A stretch of DNA of 64,000 bases from NCBI RefSeq assembly GCF_903914075.1, contig NZ_CAIWNQ010000003.1, positions 496,001 through 560,000 of the forward strand, read 5' to 3'. Source of the stretch: Ruegeria sp. THAF57. GTDB lineage: Bacteria; Pseudomonadota; Alphaproteobacteria; Rhodobacterales; Rhodobacteraceae. Both the position numbers and the translations under genes were made by a program. Below, in pieces: positions 29,874 to 38,770 of this stretch. The notes under the pieces are model-generated. The model worked only from the letters and a program-made list of their open reading frames with translations, was not told the DNA's origin and ran no database searches. Numbering within the stretch: the first letter of the stretch is position 1; every line of letters starts with the position of its first letter.

Positions 29874-30230
29874 ATGACACATAAACTGTTGAAACGGTCT
29901 ATTCTGGCGCTGGGTCTTGGTGCTGCAAGTTTTACCTTGTCGGCTTGTGATGGCGTGACGGTCGGGGTTGGGTATGGGTACGATCCGTTCTACGACTCGA
30001 TGCTGTGGAACGATTATTATCACGACGTGGACATCGACATTGACGTAGACCGCCCAGGTCGTCCACGTCCGCCCGTGGCCAAACCACCAGCGCGTCCCAA
30101 ACCGCCCGTGGCCAAGCCGCCCGCACGCCCCAGACCGCCCGTGGCCAAACCACCGGCGCGTCCGCGCCCGCCGGTCGCGCGGCCACCCGCAGCACGACCG
30201 CCAATTCACCGTCCGGCTCCACGGCGCTGA
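29874..30230 (+). CDS. Proline-rich repeat lipoprotein
   Basis: Lipoprotein of 118 residues. The signal peptide ends in the lipobox LSAC at about residues 22-25. The mature part starts with a Tyr/Asp-rich segment (YGYDPFYDSMLWNDYYHD, DIDIDVD) and then has 11-residue repeats PPVAKPPARPK/R in tandem to the end. The Pro/Lys/Arg tail could form a stiff polyproline rod through the periplasm or bind peptidoglycan; this is inference. ATG 29874 is preceded by AGGGAGG. The gene converges with the hydrolase-OsmC gene, five bases apart. Confidence 0.75.
   Translation: MTHKLLKRSILALGLGAASFTLSACDGVTVGVGYGYDPFYDSMLWNDYYHDVDIDIDVDRPGRPRPPVAKPPARPKPPVAKPPARPRPPVAKPPARPRPPVARPPAARPPIHRPAPRR
30069..30200 (+). 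repeat. Tandem 33-bp repeat coding for PPVAKPPARP(K/R)
   Basis: Three full 33-base units start at 30069, 30102 and 30135, followed by a decayed fourth. They differ mainly at third codon positions. The array lies wholly inside the proline-rich lipoprotein gene. Confidence 0.85.
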
Positions 30231-30235
30231 GTTTG

Positions 30236-31450
30236 TCAGGTCAGAAGCTCGGTCGTGATCTGAGCTGAGCCCTCAAGTGTCCGGTGTACAGGGCACTTGT
30301 CGGCAATCTCTAGCAGGCGCGCGCGTTGGGTTTCGTCAAGCGGGCCTTCTAGACGGATTTTCCGCCGAAACATGTCGACTTTGCCGTCACTGACCAATCC
30401 AGCGTCCTGCGCGTGAACCTTGTCGTGGCAGACGTCGACAGTGATGCCGGTCAACGGCCAGCCCTTGCGTCGCGCATACATGCGGATCGTCATCGAGGTG
30501 CAGGCACCCAACCCTGACGACACAAAGCCGTAGGGCGACATGCCCTGATCGGTGCCTCCGTATGAGGCGGGCTCGTCAGCTATGGCGTGATGCCGGGGGC
30601 CGGATTGGATATCCTGCAGGAACCCCGCAGGATCAGCTTCGGTCACGCGCACGACCCCTTCGGGTGCGCCCGGCGGAGGGGCTGGGGGACACAAAGGAAC
30701 ATAGCGTGTGACCCATGCCGCGATTACGTCGGCGGCATATTCAGCATCCGCTGCTCGTGTGATCAGGTGATCCGCATCGTCCAGCGTCACAAAGCTTTTG
30801 GGATGTTTGGCTGCCAAAAAGATCGTGCTGGCGTTGTCTACACTGACCGTTTCATCCAACGGAGCGTGCAAAACCAAAAGCGCAGCTTTCAGGTTGGCAA
30901 TGGCGGGGGTCAAAGCGGATTCTGAAATGTCGTCCACAAAGGCTTTGCCAATACGGAAAGGGCGTCCGCCCAGCGTAACCTCGGCAGAGCCTTGCTGCTG
31001 AATCTCAGGCAGGGCGTTTTCAAAGTGGTGCGACACATGCCCCGGATCGGCCGGGGCACCCAGCGTTGCGATGGCTTTGACGGTGGGAATGCCCGCACGC
31101 GCGCGTAATACAGCTGCGCCCCCCAGCGAATGACCAATCAACAACGACGGAGCCATGTTGCGTCCGGCCAGATACTGGGCAGCGGCGATCAGGTCTTCGA
31201 CATTAGACGTGAAGGTGGTGTTTGCAAACTCGCCTTCCGAATGGCCAAGGCCGGTAAAATCGAAACGCAGAACGGCAATACCCATACCCGCCAAACGCGC
31301 CGCAATCCGGCGGGCGGCAGGAATATCCTTGGAACAGGTAAAACAATGCGCGAACAAGGCTGTTGCCAGAACTGGTCCGTCCGGAAGATCAAGGCGAGCC
31401 GCCAGCTGGTTGCCGTCGTGACCGGCGAATGTGATGCGTTCCGTAGGCAT
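30236..31450 (-). CDS. Bifunctional alpha/beta hydrolase and OsmC family protein
   Basis: Fusion of 404 residues. Residues 1-250 are an alpha/beta hydrolase with the nucleophile elbow GHSLGG near 107, an acid in HAPLDE and the late histidine in DDADHL. Residues 265-404 are an OsmC-like peroxide-reducing domain with its two cysteines in GLGACTSMTIRMYA and DKCPVHRTLEG. OsmC/Ohr proteins reduce organic hydroperoxides, so the fusion may hydrolyse and detoxify oxidised lipids or esters; the pairing of activities is inference. ATG 31450 is preceded by AAGGAG. Confidence 0.92.
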   Translation of the reverse strand: MPTERITFAGHDGNQLAARLDLPDGPVLATALFAHCFTCSKDIPAARRIAARLAGMGIAVLRFDFTGLGHSEGEFANTTFTSNVEDLIAAAQYLAGRNMAPSLLIGHSLGGAAVLRARAGIPTVKAIATLGAPADPGHVSHHFENALPEIQQQGSAEVTLGGRPFRIGKAFVDDISESALTPAIANLKAALLVLHAPLDETVSVDNASTIFLAAKHPKSFVTLDDADHLITRAADAEYAADVIAAWVTRYVPLCPPAPPPGAPEGVVRVTEADPAGFLQDIQSGPRHHAIADEPASYGGTDQGMSPYGFVSSGLGACTSMTIRMYARRKGWPLTGITVDVCHDKVHAQDAGLVSDGKVDMFRRKIRLEGPLDETQRARLLEIADKCPVHRTLEGSAQITTELLT

Positions 31451-31586
31451 GGCGGCTCCTTACACTTCTTGATGCCATCAATATTGTGGTCAACAAGTGG
31501 GCTGCTCAACCCCTATGTAGGAAGCGTCACGGGAAGGTGAGCCGACAGTGGGAGGTCGTGGACGCCTGATGCCGGGGAGTAAATTA

Positions 31587-31609
31587 AAATATCAACATTT
31601 GTGATATTT
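31587..31609. promoter_or_regulatory. Inverted-repeat operator candidate upstream of the 57-aa gene
   Basis: AAATATCA (31587-31594) and TGATATTT (31602-31609) form a perfect 8-bp inverted repeat with a 7-base spacer, inside a strikingly A/T-rich stretch (31580-31635) about 80 bases ahead of the start codon at 31691. The rest of the 240-base gap shows no gene. The cognate regulator is unknown. Confidence 0.45.
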
Positions 31610-31690
31610 AACCTAATAAATATTCGTTTTAAAATTTATCTCTCGCCCTCATCTTTTGCCTGTCACTAGTTTGCAGCCAAGGAGGGTATC

Positions 31691-31864
31691 ATGGCGCATA
31701 TCATCACAGCACCTCGCGGATTTGCCCCGCGTCCTGACATTCTGATCGCGATTATCCTGACCGGGATTATCGGCTTCGCTGCTGGTCAGTATTCGTCGCA
31801 ACCTTCGGTGACACCGTCGGTTGGCGCGGAAATCGAAGACTGGCACGGCAATGTGCGGCGTTAA
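31691..31864 (+). CDS. Small single-pass membrane protein (57 aa)
   Basis: Open frame of 57 residues starting MAHIITAPRGFAPRPD, with one clear membrane helix at about residues 16-33 (ILIAIILTGIIGFAAG) and a hydrophilic, acidic outer tail ending EIEDWHGNVRR. Support for a real gene: an excellent ribosome-binding site AAGGAGG eight bases before the ATG, a compact signal-anchor layout and an upstream operator candidate. No homologue is recognised. It converges with dddP, whose stop is 18 bases away. Confidence 0.65.
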   Translation: MAHIITAPRGFAPRPDILIAIILTGIIGFAAGQYSSQPSVTPSVGAEIEDWHGNVRR

Positions 31865-31882
31865 AATTGGCCGGACCAAGGG

Positions 31883-33226
31883 TCAGTCTTGTCCCATCAG
31901 CATCGGATCGAACGGATAGGTGGTGAGGTTTTCGTACCCCTCCTCGGTGATCAGAACCTGATCTTCGAGTTTGATCGAAAAGTCGCCACCAACCTCTCCG
32001 ACTGCAGCTTCGACGCATAGCACCATGCCGGGTTCCAGTGGGTAATCATAAGCGCCTGCCACCGCCTTATCCGGGTAAGCAACCAGCGGCCATTCATCAC
32101 ACAGTCCGACCCCGTGCATCAGGCAGCCATATTTCTGAGCCTGAAATTTGTCGTCCAACCTGTGGGTGTTGGCGGTCAGGTCGGGGATCATCACGCCGGG
32201 TTTAAGCATCTCCATGTTCGTCATGATATGCTCATGTGCGTGCTGCATGGCATAGACCATATCGGCCCGAGGCTTTTTGTCCCCAATCCACCATGTGCGC
32301 GAAATGTCGATACAAATGCCGTATGACCCGATCAGATCGGTATCAAAGGCAATGATCTCGTTCTTTTGTGTGATCCGAGGCCCGCATTCCTGAAACCACG
32401 GGTTGGTGCGTTGGCCCGAAGCCAAAAGGCGCGTTTCGATCCACTCACCTCCGCGCCGGATGTTTTCTGCGTGCAGAATAGCCCAGATATCATCCTCGGA
32501 GGTCTTTCCATCGCCTACATTAGCACGGGCGAATTTCTCCATCTTGGCCACAGCGGTTTGGCAGGCATGGTTGGCGCAGCGCATGGCCAGTATTTCATCA
32601 GGGCCTTTGATCGCGCGGGTTTTCTCGGTGACCTCTTCACCCTCCATGATCTCGAATCCCTGTGCCTCAAGCGCGCGTAGGCCGTGCAGCATGATCTTGT
32701 CGACCGCCAGCCGCTTGTTGCTGCCGCCGTGTTCCTCGATCAATACACGCACTTCATTTGAAAACACGTCTGCCGCGATATCAACCTTGTCGCCCCGGTC
32801 GAAGTAGAACAGATCGGCACCGGATCGTTGCTCGCGCACCAGCGGATTGAACGTCGAAAGGAATGGAGAATTCTTGTAGTCCCAGATCACCATGTACCCA
32901 TCGGCACACAGCAAAACCGCGCGGAACGGGTTGTGGGTGTTCCAAAGCTGCATGTTCGTGCTGTCAGTCGCATAGCGGATGTTGAGGGGATCAAACATCA
33001 GCAAACCGCCATACCCCCGGTCCACGATTGCCTGCGTCAGACGTTTCCACCGAAACTCTCGCATCTGGCTCAGGTTGGGTAGGCTCAGACCCGCTGCCTC
33101 CCACTCGGCGAAGGCCAGTTGGGTGGGTCCGATCTCGATCCGGTCCAAGTCGTTCGGGGTGCCGTCCCCAAGAGTGGCTCCTTTGGTCGGGTCGATCTTG
33201 CGGTTGTCCCGATAGTGTTCGTTCAT
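31883..33226 (-). CDS. dddP: Dimethylsulfoniopropionate lyase DddP
   Basis: Cleaves the algal osmolyte DMSP to dimethyl sulfide and acrylate. It has 447 residues and belongs to the M24 metallopeptidase fold but works as a lyase. From the ATG at 33226 the predicted metal ligands fall at D295, D297, D307, H371, E406 and E421, with the catalytic base at D377. These positions match those I know for the Ruegeria lacuscaerulensis enzyme. Motifs are FDTDLIGSYG, MHGVGLCDEWP, VLCVEA and KLEDQVLI. A longer frame upstream of 33226 is non-coding; AGGGAGG precedes the ATG. Divergent from the DUF3445 gene. Confidence 0.96.
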   Translation of the reverse strand: MNEHYRDNRKIDPTKGATLGDGTPNDLDRIEIGPTQLAFAEWEAAGLSLPNLSQMREFRWKRLTQAIVDRGYGGLLMFDPLNIRYATDSTNMQLWNTHNPFRAVLLCADGYMVIWDYKNSPFLSTFNPLVREQRSGADLFYFDRGDKVDIAADVFSNEVRVLIEEHGGSNKRLAVDKIMLHGLRALEAQGFEIMEGEEVTEKTRAIKGPDEILAMRCANHACQTAVAKMEKFARANVGDGKTSEDDIWAILHAENIRRGGEWIETRLLASGQRTNPWFQECGPRITQKNEIIAFDTDLIGSYGICIDISRTWWIGDKKPRADMVYAMQHAHEHIMTNMEMLKPGVMIPDLTANTHRLDDKFQAQKYGCLMHGVGLCDEWPLVAYPDKAVAGAYDYPLEPGMVLCVEAAVGEVGGDFSIKLEDQVLITEEGYENLTTYPFDPMLMGQD

Positions 33227-33239
33227 GGTGGGCCTCCCT

Positions 33240-33312
33240 ACTTGTTCGTAAACCGTGGAGAAACATTCCTGTCTCGTCTGGAAAAAATGCGACGACTTGT
33301 TCGTCGCTTTTT
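33240..33312. promoter_or_regulatory. Paired 10-bp repeats and terminator-like hairpin between dddP and the DUF3445 gene
   Basis: ACTTGTTCGT occurs at 33240-33249 and again at 33295-33304, 55 bases apart. The second copy is part of a hairpin GCGACGA-CTTGT-TCGTCGC (33289-33307) followed by five T on the plus strand and, read on the minus strand, by ATTTTTT. The position, between two divergent start codons, is unusual for a terminator and suggests regulation. Confidence 0.5.
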
Positions 33313-33349
33313 GACCGACAGGGAGGGCGTCTGGTGATAGGTGAATCTC

Positions 33350-34093
33350 ATGACGATCATACTGCAAAACTCGATCCCTTATGATCCGCTGACCCCGCGC
33401 CCTTTGCCGGGCATTCAGCCAACGTCGCTGGACACTTGGCTGCACCGCGATGACGCTTTTGCAGCCCAATTGCAGCACCGGGAAGCCCTGCTAAGGGAAA
33501 GGCGCGACGATGTTCTGGCGCTGGATACGTCCGCCGAACCCGCAGCGCAGGAGGTTCTGGATCTTGTGCTGCAACACGCCTATCCAGGGTGTTCGGATCA
33601 CGTCGTTAGACCGGATGGCCAAGAGGTCCCGGTCGACCGTGAAAACCCGATGGATACTTTGTGCCGCCTGGTTCAAGAGGACATCTGCATTCTGCAAAAG
33701 CATGGGGATGAGCATGTCCTGACAGGTGCAATCCTGTGTTTTCCCGCCAGTTGGCGCTTGTCTGAAAAGTTCATGCGCCCCTTGGTCGGTATTCACGTGC
33801 CGGTTGCGAGTTATGACGAGAATATCGCGCGCCGTGTCCAGCGTTTGTTCGACGGGATTCAACCTGACCGTCCGCTCTGGCGGTTCAATGCGTTGTGGTA
33901 TGAGGATGCCGAGCTGCACCAACCCCGAAGTGAAAACGCACGGCGCGAAACAAAGGCGCCCGGCGACGCCCGGTATTTGCGCAGTGAACGGCAAACCCTA
34001 TTGCGACTGCCCAAGACCCGAGCGGTGGTGTTTTCAATTCATACCTATGTCATAGAGGCAAGCAGCCTGCCAAAAATGGAAAACCCCGCCTGA
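33350..34093 (+). CDS. DUF3445 / heme-dependent oxidative N-demethylase family protein
   Basis: Protein of 247 residues of the DUF3445 family, whose characterised members are heme-binding subunits of oxidative N-demethylases acting on dimethylamine-like substrates. Family segments seen: ILQNSIPYDPLTPRPLPGI at the start, GAILCFPASWRLSEKFMRPL near 125, IHVPV, LWRFNALWYEDAELHQPR near 185 and LRLPKTRAVVFSIHTYV near 225. ATG 33350 with AGGTGA upstream is preferred over the GTG at 33341. The substrate is not established. Location beside dddP hints at methylated-compound metabolism, but the genes are divergent. Confidence 0.82.
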   Translation: MTIILQNSIPYDPLTPRPLPGIQPTSLDTWLHRDDAFAAQLQHREALLRERRDDVLALDTSAEPAAQEVLDLVLQHAYPGCSDHVVRPDGQEVPVDRENPMDTLCRLVQEDICILQKHGDEHVLTGAILCFPASWRLSEKFMRPLVGIHVPVASYDENIARRVQRLFDGIQPDRPLWRFNALWYEDAELHQPRSENARRETKAPGDARYLRSERQTLLRLPKTRAVVFSIHTYVIEASSLPKMENPA

Positions 34094-34113
34094 TGGCGGG
34101 GCCTCCTAGGAGG
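34084..34113 (-). terminator. Terminator hairpin plus 12-bp palindrome between convergent genes
   Basis: CCCCGCC-TGAT-GGCGGGG (34084-34101) includes the stop codon of the DUF3445 gene. On the minus strand it runs into TTTT, so it probably ends the minus-strand gene. The perfect palindrome CCTCCTAGGAGG (34102-34113) adjoins it. Confidence 0.7.
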
Positions 34114-34129
34114 GTCTTTGGAGTGTGAA

Positions 34130-35044
34130 CTACATGCCCAAGGCGTTGGCAACGCCGGCGAACGCACCGCTTGTGCTGAGAGCGGATATCGCGACCGTAT
34201 AGGCAAGTACCTGCGTGTTCAGACGAAAGTCTTCGCCCCTGATCAGGTTTACAGCGGCCATGGACGCTGCAATCGGGACCGACACACTAGCCACGGCACC
34301 CGTGAGCCCCCAGCTTGTAAGCCGGAGGATATCACTGGGTTGGTCGTGGTCGAGGGGGGGCGTGTCGTCCCGATCTGATGACTGCTCGGTTGTTTCTTTT
34401 TCTGTCCGAAAAGCGATGCTGAGCAACTGCTCATCCGACAACTGGATCGGCCGGGCTGCTGGTTTCAGCGCCGTTTTTTGTGGCTCGTCCAGGACTTCTT
34501 CATTAATTTTCTGCCCCGCAAAAGGGCCGGAAACTGCCTCGAAAATCTGTTTTCTATTCCGCTTTTTTGCGGGCGGTAGAGTGTCAAAGGCACTCAGGAA
34601 CTGTTCGATTGTCAGCACGGTATTGGGCGTTAGCCATTCAACCCGTTGTGTCGCGCAAATGTCGACCATGCGGTACAGGATCACAACCAGCATAAGCTCT
34701 GAGATCTCACTGTCGTCCAACAGGGCGGATACCGGGCTGATCGTGATTGTAAGCCGGTTTTCAGGCAGCGTTACAGCTGGTCTTTCAATGGTTTTTAAAC
34801 CCGCCGCACGATCCATACGTTCAAATCGGTCTTCGGTCTGAACAACCTGCGTGTCCAAAGTCATGCGCACGAGGTACTGGCTGGACACGATGCTGGCCTC
34901 GGTCGTGTCCCGAACTGTCTTGCGTTCGACCAGATGACCGTAGTCTTCCAGCGTGGCCGCGACGATTGCTGCGAACCGCTCGATCGCGCCATCGGTATTA
35001 CCGTTGAATTGCAGACCGCCATGGTAGCTGTGCTTCGGTGTCAC
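34130..35044 (-). CDS. Hypothetical protein with C-terminal membrane segments
   Basis: I do not recognise this gene. From the GTG at 35044 (AAGGAAAAAGCA before it) it has 304 residues; an in-frame TTG at 35140 would add 32 residues that are A/T-rich and look less like coding sequence. Residues ~1-170 are soluble alpha/beta with LRMTLDTQVVQTEDRFER-like patterns; residues 170-230 are charged and probably unstructured; residues 245-300 carry two hydrophobic helices (LTGAVASVSVPIAASMAAV and LAYTVAISALSTSGAFAGV) near the end. It may be an inner-membrane tail-anchored protein. No motif points to a function. Confidence 0.6.
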   Translation of the reverse strand: MTPKHSYHGGLQFNGNTDGAIERFAAIVAATLEDYGHLVERKTVRDTTEASIVSSQYLVRMTLDTQVVQTEDRFERMDRAAGLKTIERPAVTLPENRLTITISPVSALLDDSEISELMLVVILYRMVDICATQRVEWLTPNTVLTIEQFLSAFDTLPPAKKRNRKQIFEAVSGPFAGQKINEEVLDEPQKTALKPAARPIQLSDEQLLSIAFRTEKETTEQSSDRDDTPPLDHDQPSDILRLTSWGLTGAVASVSVPIAASMAAVNLIRGEDFRLNTQVLAYTVAISALSTSGAFAGVANALGM

Positions 35045-35242
35045 TGCTTTTTCCTTTGTCGCATCCCGTCGTGCAAACAAATTTACCAAGCGATATTGGG
35101 CAGATTTGGGCAAAAATGGAAAAAAATCAGAAAATGCCAAGATTGATTACGCTCTGGAAACCTAGGCATTTTAGGGGCCTTTTAATGTATATGGCAGCAA
35201 TGTGGCGGAATTGAGGTGGTCCGGCCTGAAAATGTGGCGCCC

Positions 35243-36031
35243 TCAGCCGTCGATTCGGGCGGCCATGATCGCAATAGATTGCTGATACACAGTGGCCGCG
35301 TTCCACTGTTGTATGACGGCAAAATTAGGTTGTCCGGGCTGATAGCCCCGGCCAGGTTTCCAACCCTTCTTACGCAAAAAATTGGCGGTTGAGGCCAATG
35401 CATCAGTCATATTGTAGAAATCGACCTTGCCATCGCCTGTGGCGTCGACCCCATATGTCAGAGCGTTTCCGGGCAAAAACTGTGTGTGCCCTAATTCGCC
35501 ATGTTTCGCCCCCTGGGTCGCTGTCGTAATGCTGCCTTGATCGACCAGTTTAAGGGCGCCGATTGCATGAGGGACAAAGAACTCGGATCGGCGACAATCA
35601 TAGGCAAGCGTTGTTATTGCTGACACAACCTGACTGTCCCCCATAAAGTTGCCAAAGCCGGTTTCCATGCCGTGGATCGCGATTAGGACACCCGCCGGCA
35701 CCCCGTATTGCCGCTCAAGAGCTGCGTAAAACTGTGGGTTGCGGGCTTTGCGTTTGCGGCCTTGTGCGACGATTGCATTTGCACCGCGCACCTGCATGAA
35801 CTTGTCCAGCGAGTACTTGAAGCTCTTTTGGTTGCGATCAGCAGCGATAGTGCGCGTTGCGTAAGTTGTCTGGGATAAGGCTTGCAGCCCCCGCTTTTTC
35901 ACTCCGGCGCGTTTGGCTGTCCGGGCAAAGTCGGACTTCCACGCCTCAAAACCTGCGCCGGTGTTTCCGCAGGGCGCTGCTGCGCCAATTGTTGGAAGCG
36001 ACATGGCAAGGATGAAGGCTAATCGAAGCAC
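35243..36031 (-). CDS. Lytic murein transglycosylase (MltB family)
   Basis: Periplasmic enzyme that cleaves peptidoglycan to 1,6-anhydro-muropeptides. It has 262 residues from the GTG at 36031; an in-frame TTG at 36037 adds two residues. A signal peptide ends near residue 18. The SLT_2 domain shows KFMQVRGANAIVAQGRKRK, IAIHGMETGFGNFMGDSQ with the catalytic Glu, GELGHTQFLPGNAL and YGVDATGDGKVDFYNM. It lacks the C-terminal peptidoglycan-binding domain found in some relatives. Confidence 0.9.
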   Translation of the reverse strand: MLRLAFILAMSLPTIGAAAPCGNTGAGFEAWKSDFARTAKRAGVKKRGLQALSQTTYATRTIAADRNQKSFKYSLDKFMQVRGANAIVAQGRKRKARNPQFYAALERQYGVPAGVLIAIHGMETGFGNFMGDSQVVSAITTLAYDCRRSEFFVPHAIGALKLVDQGSITTATQGAKHGELGHTQFLPGNALTYGVDATGDGKVDFYNMTDALASTANFLRKKGWKPGRGYQPGQPNFAVIQQWNAATVYQQSIAIMAARIDG

Positions 36032-36099
36032 GGTCAAAATCCGGTCGGCTGAAATACTGTATCCAAGCCTATGCCGTATTCCCCGATGCGCAAAGAAGT

Positions 36100-36729
36100 T
36101 TAATACAGGTCCAGTTCACCTGTTCCCTTCAAGCTTTCAAACCACTCATCCGGCGTTTTGTTGATCTTGGCATGTTTGACCATCATCGCGTTCATGTTTG
36201 GCAGGTCCGACGAGTCCGGCCAAACGTCTGGCTGCCAGATGCCTGATCGGATGACGCATTTGGGGCAATGGGCAAAAACGGTCTGAACCTCAACCAGCAG
36301 GGCGAGTTTGGGTGGGTGATCCTGCACCGCCATTTTCCGTAGTAACGCAGGGTCCGCGCAAATACGGGCTGTACCGCGAATCCGCAGTGTTTCCATCTTG
36401 CCGGGAACAAACAAGATCAGGCTGACGCGGGGGTCTTTCAGAACATTGTGAAACGTATCCACGCGTTTGTTGCCGGGCCGGTCGGGAATTGCGATCAAAC
36501 TGTCCGACAACACGTGAAGAAAGCCTGCCGGATCGCCGCGCGGAGAAACATCCACATGTCCGTCGGGGTTGGCCGAGGCGATCACGCAGAAGGAAGACAT
36601 GGCGATAAAGTCACGACACATCTGATCCAGCGCAGGCAGCTCTTTGGCGATAACCTGAGGCAGAGGAGCGCCGGTTATCTGCTCTAACTCTTCGACGGTG
36701 GTCACGAAGTCAGTAAATTCAGTGTCCAT
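36100..36729 (-). CDS. Pyridoxamine 5'-phosphate oxidase family flavoprotein
   Basis: Split-barrel FMN-binding protein of 209 residues. The fold signatures are FCVIASANPDGHVDVSPRGDPAGF near 45-70, IAIPDRPGNKRVDTFHNVLKDPRVSLILFVPG near 80-110 and ETLRIRGTARI. The C-terminal HCPKCVIRSGIW is typical of the MSMEG_1061-like subfamily. The substrate is unknown; true PdxH activity is unlikely because this subfamily differs from PdxH. ATG 36729 is preceded by AGGAGA; an in-frame extension to 36846 is rejected. Confidence 0.85.
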   Translation of the reverse strand: MDTEFTDFVTTVEELEQITGAPLPQVIAKELPALDQMCRDFIAMSSFCVIASANPDGHVDVSPRGDPAGFLHVLSDSLIAIPDRPGNKRVDTFHNVLKDPRVSLILFVPGKMETLRIRGTARICADPALLRKMAVQDHPPKLALLVEVQTVFAHCPKCVIRSGIWQPDVWPDSSDLPNMNAMMVKHAKINKTPDEWFESLKGTGELDLY

Positions 36730-36776
36730 GCGATCTCCTCCTGTCGTCCCAGTCTGGAAGATCGACCCAAATGAAA

Positions 36777-36802
36777 CAAGGGCGCCCGAGTGGACGCCCT
36801 TG
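36777..36802 (-). terminator. Intrinsic terminator of glnA
   Basis: CAAGGGCG (36777-36784) and CGCCCTTG (36795-36802) form an 8-bp stem with a 10-base loop, starting 22 bases after the glnA stop on the minus strand and followed by a T-rich stretch. Confidence 0.8.
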
Positions 36803-36823
36803 TAGATGTAAACCCAATCCGGA

Positions 36824-38230
36824 TCAGCAGCTATAGTACATGCCATATTCTACCGGGTGCGGGGTGTGCTCGTAGGTTTCGACCTCTTCCATCTTAAGTG
36901 CGATGTAGCCGTCGATCTGGTCTTTGGTGAACACGTCGCCCTGCAGCAGGAAGTCGTGATCGGATGCCAGAGCTTCCAGAGCCTCACGCAGCGAACCGCA
37001 AACGGTCGGGATGTCGGCCAGTTCTTCGGCAGGCAGATCGTACAGGTTCTTGTCCATGGCTTCGCCCGGATCGATCTTGTTCTTGATGCCGTCCAGACCG
37101 GCCATCAGCAGAGCAGCAAACGCCAGGTAGGGGTTCGCGGCCGGATCGGGGAAGCGGGCCTCGACGCGCTTGGCTTTCGGGCTTTCGGTCCACGGAATAC
37201 GGACACAACCCGAACGGTTACGTGCCGAGTAGGCGCGCAGAACGGGGGCTTCAAAGCCCGGGATCAGGCGCTTGTAGCTGTTGGTCGACGGGTTGGTGAA
37301 GGCGTTCAGGGTCTTCGCGTGCTTCAGGATGCCGCCGATGAAGTAGATCGCTTCGTCCGACAAGTCGGCATATTTGTCGCCAGCGAACAGAGGCTTGCCG
37401 TCTTTCCAGATCGACATGTTCACGTGCATACCGGTGCCGTTGTCACCTGCGATCGGCTTCGGCATGAAGGTGGCCGATTTGCCGTAGGCGTGTGCAACGT
37501 TGTGGATGACGTACTTATACTTCTGCAGCTCGTCGGCCTGCTTGGTCAGGCTGTCAAAGATCAGGCCCAGCTCGTGCTGACAGGACGCAACTTCGTGGTG
37601 GTGCTTGTCCACTTTCATGCCCAGACGCTTCATGGTCGACAGCATTTCCGAACGCAGATCCTGCGCTTCGTCAACCGGGTTCACCGGGAAGTAGCCACCC
37701 TTGACGCCCGGACGGTGGCCCATGTTGCCCATCTCGTACTCGGTGTCGGTGTTCCACGACGCGTCGGTTGCATCAACTTCGTAGGATACCTTGTTGATGC
37801 TGTTCGAGAAACGGACGTCGTCGAACAGGAAGAATTCAGCTTCGGGGCCCATGTAAGCCACATCGCCGATACCCGAAGATTTCAGGTAAGCTTCGGCTTT
37901 CTGGGCGGTGCCGCGCGGGTCACGCTCATAGGCTTCGCCGGTGTCGGGCTCAACAATCGAGCAGTGCAAGCAGATGGTTTTTTCCGCGTAGAACGGGTCG
38001 ACATAAGCGCTTTCGGTGTCGGGCATCAGTTTCATGTCCGATGCTTCGATCGACTTCCAGCCAGCGATCGACGAACCGTCGAACATGAAGCCTTCTTCCA
38101 GGAAGTCTTCGTCAACCTGATCGGACATAATTGTGACGTGCTGAAGCTTGCCGCGCGGGTCGGTAAAGCGGATGTCGACGTATTCTGCGTCTTCATCACG
38201 GATCAGCTGAAGAACTGCGTCCTTGCTCAT
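36824..38230 (-). CDS. glnA: Type I glutamine synthetase
   Basis: Main ammonium-assimilating enzyme: glutamate, ATP and ammonia to glutamine. It has 468 residues, as expected for the dodecameric GSI-beta form. Motifs include [56 protein letters not shown] and the adenylylation site [10 protein letters not shown] near residue 395, which means control by covalent AMP transfer is likely. ATG 38230 follows GAGGAA. It lies 32 bases downstream of glnB and is probably co-transcribed with it. Confidence 0.98.
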   Translation of the reverse strand: MSKDAVLQLIRDEDAEYVDIRFTDPRGKLQHVTIMSDQVDEDFLEEGFMFDGSSIAGWKSIEASDMKLMPDTESAYVDPFYAEKTICLHCSIVEPDTGEAYERDPRGTAQKAEAYLKSSGIGDVAYMGPEAEFFLFDDVRFSNSINKVSYEVDATDASWNTDTEYEMGNMGHRPGVKGGYFPVNPVDEAQDLRSEMLSTMKRLGMKVDKHHHEVASCQHELGLIFDSLTKQADELQKYKYVIHNVAHAYGKSATFMPKPIAGDNGTGMHVNMSIWKDGKPLFAGDKYADLSDEAIYFIGGILKHAKTLNAFTNPSTNSYKRLIPGFEAPVLRAYSARNRSGCVRIPWTESPKAKRVEARFPDPAANPYLAFAALLMAGLDGIKNKIDPGEAMDKNLYDLPAEELADIPTVCGSLREALEALASDHDFLLQGDVFTKDQIDGYIALKMEEVETYEHTPHPVEYGMYYSC

Positions 38231-38262
38231 ACTTTCTATTCCTCTGATTTGAGTGCGTTCGA

Positions 38263-38613
<351 letters not shown>

Positions 38614-38770
38614 TTAACTCTTGTCAGAATGGGACTGACCACGTCTAAGATCAGTCGGCAATCTGATTGCGTAATTGCCCCTGTTTGGGTGAAGAGAAAA
38701 TAGAGTGCCGGTTAAATTTTGACCGACTTGCACAAAAAGTAATCAGTATTGAATCGGCAGAGGGATTGAG

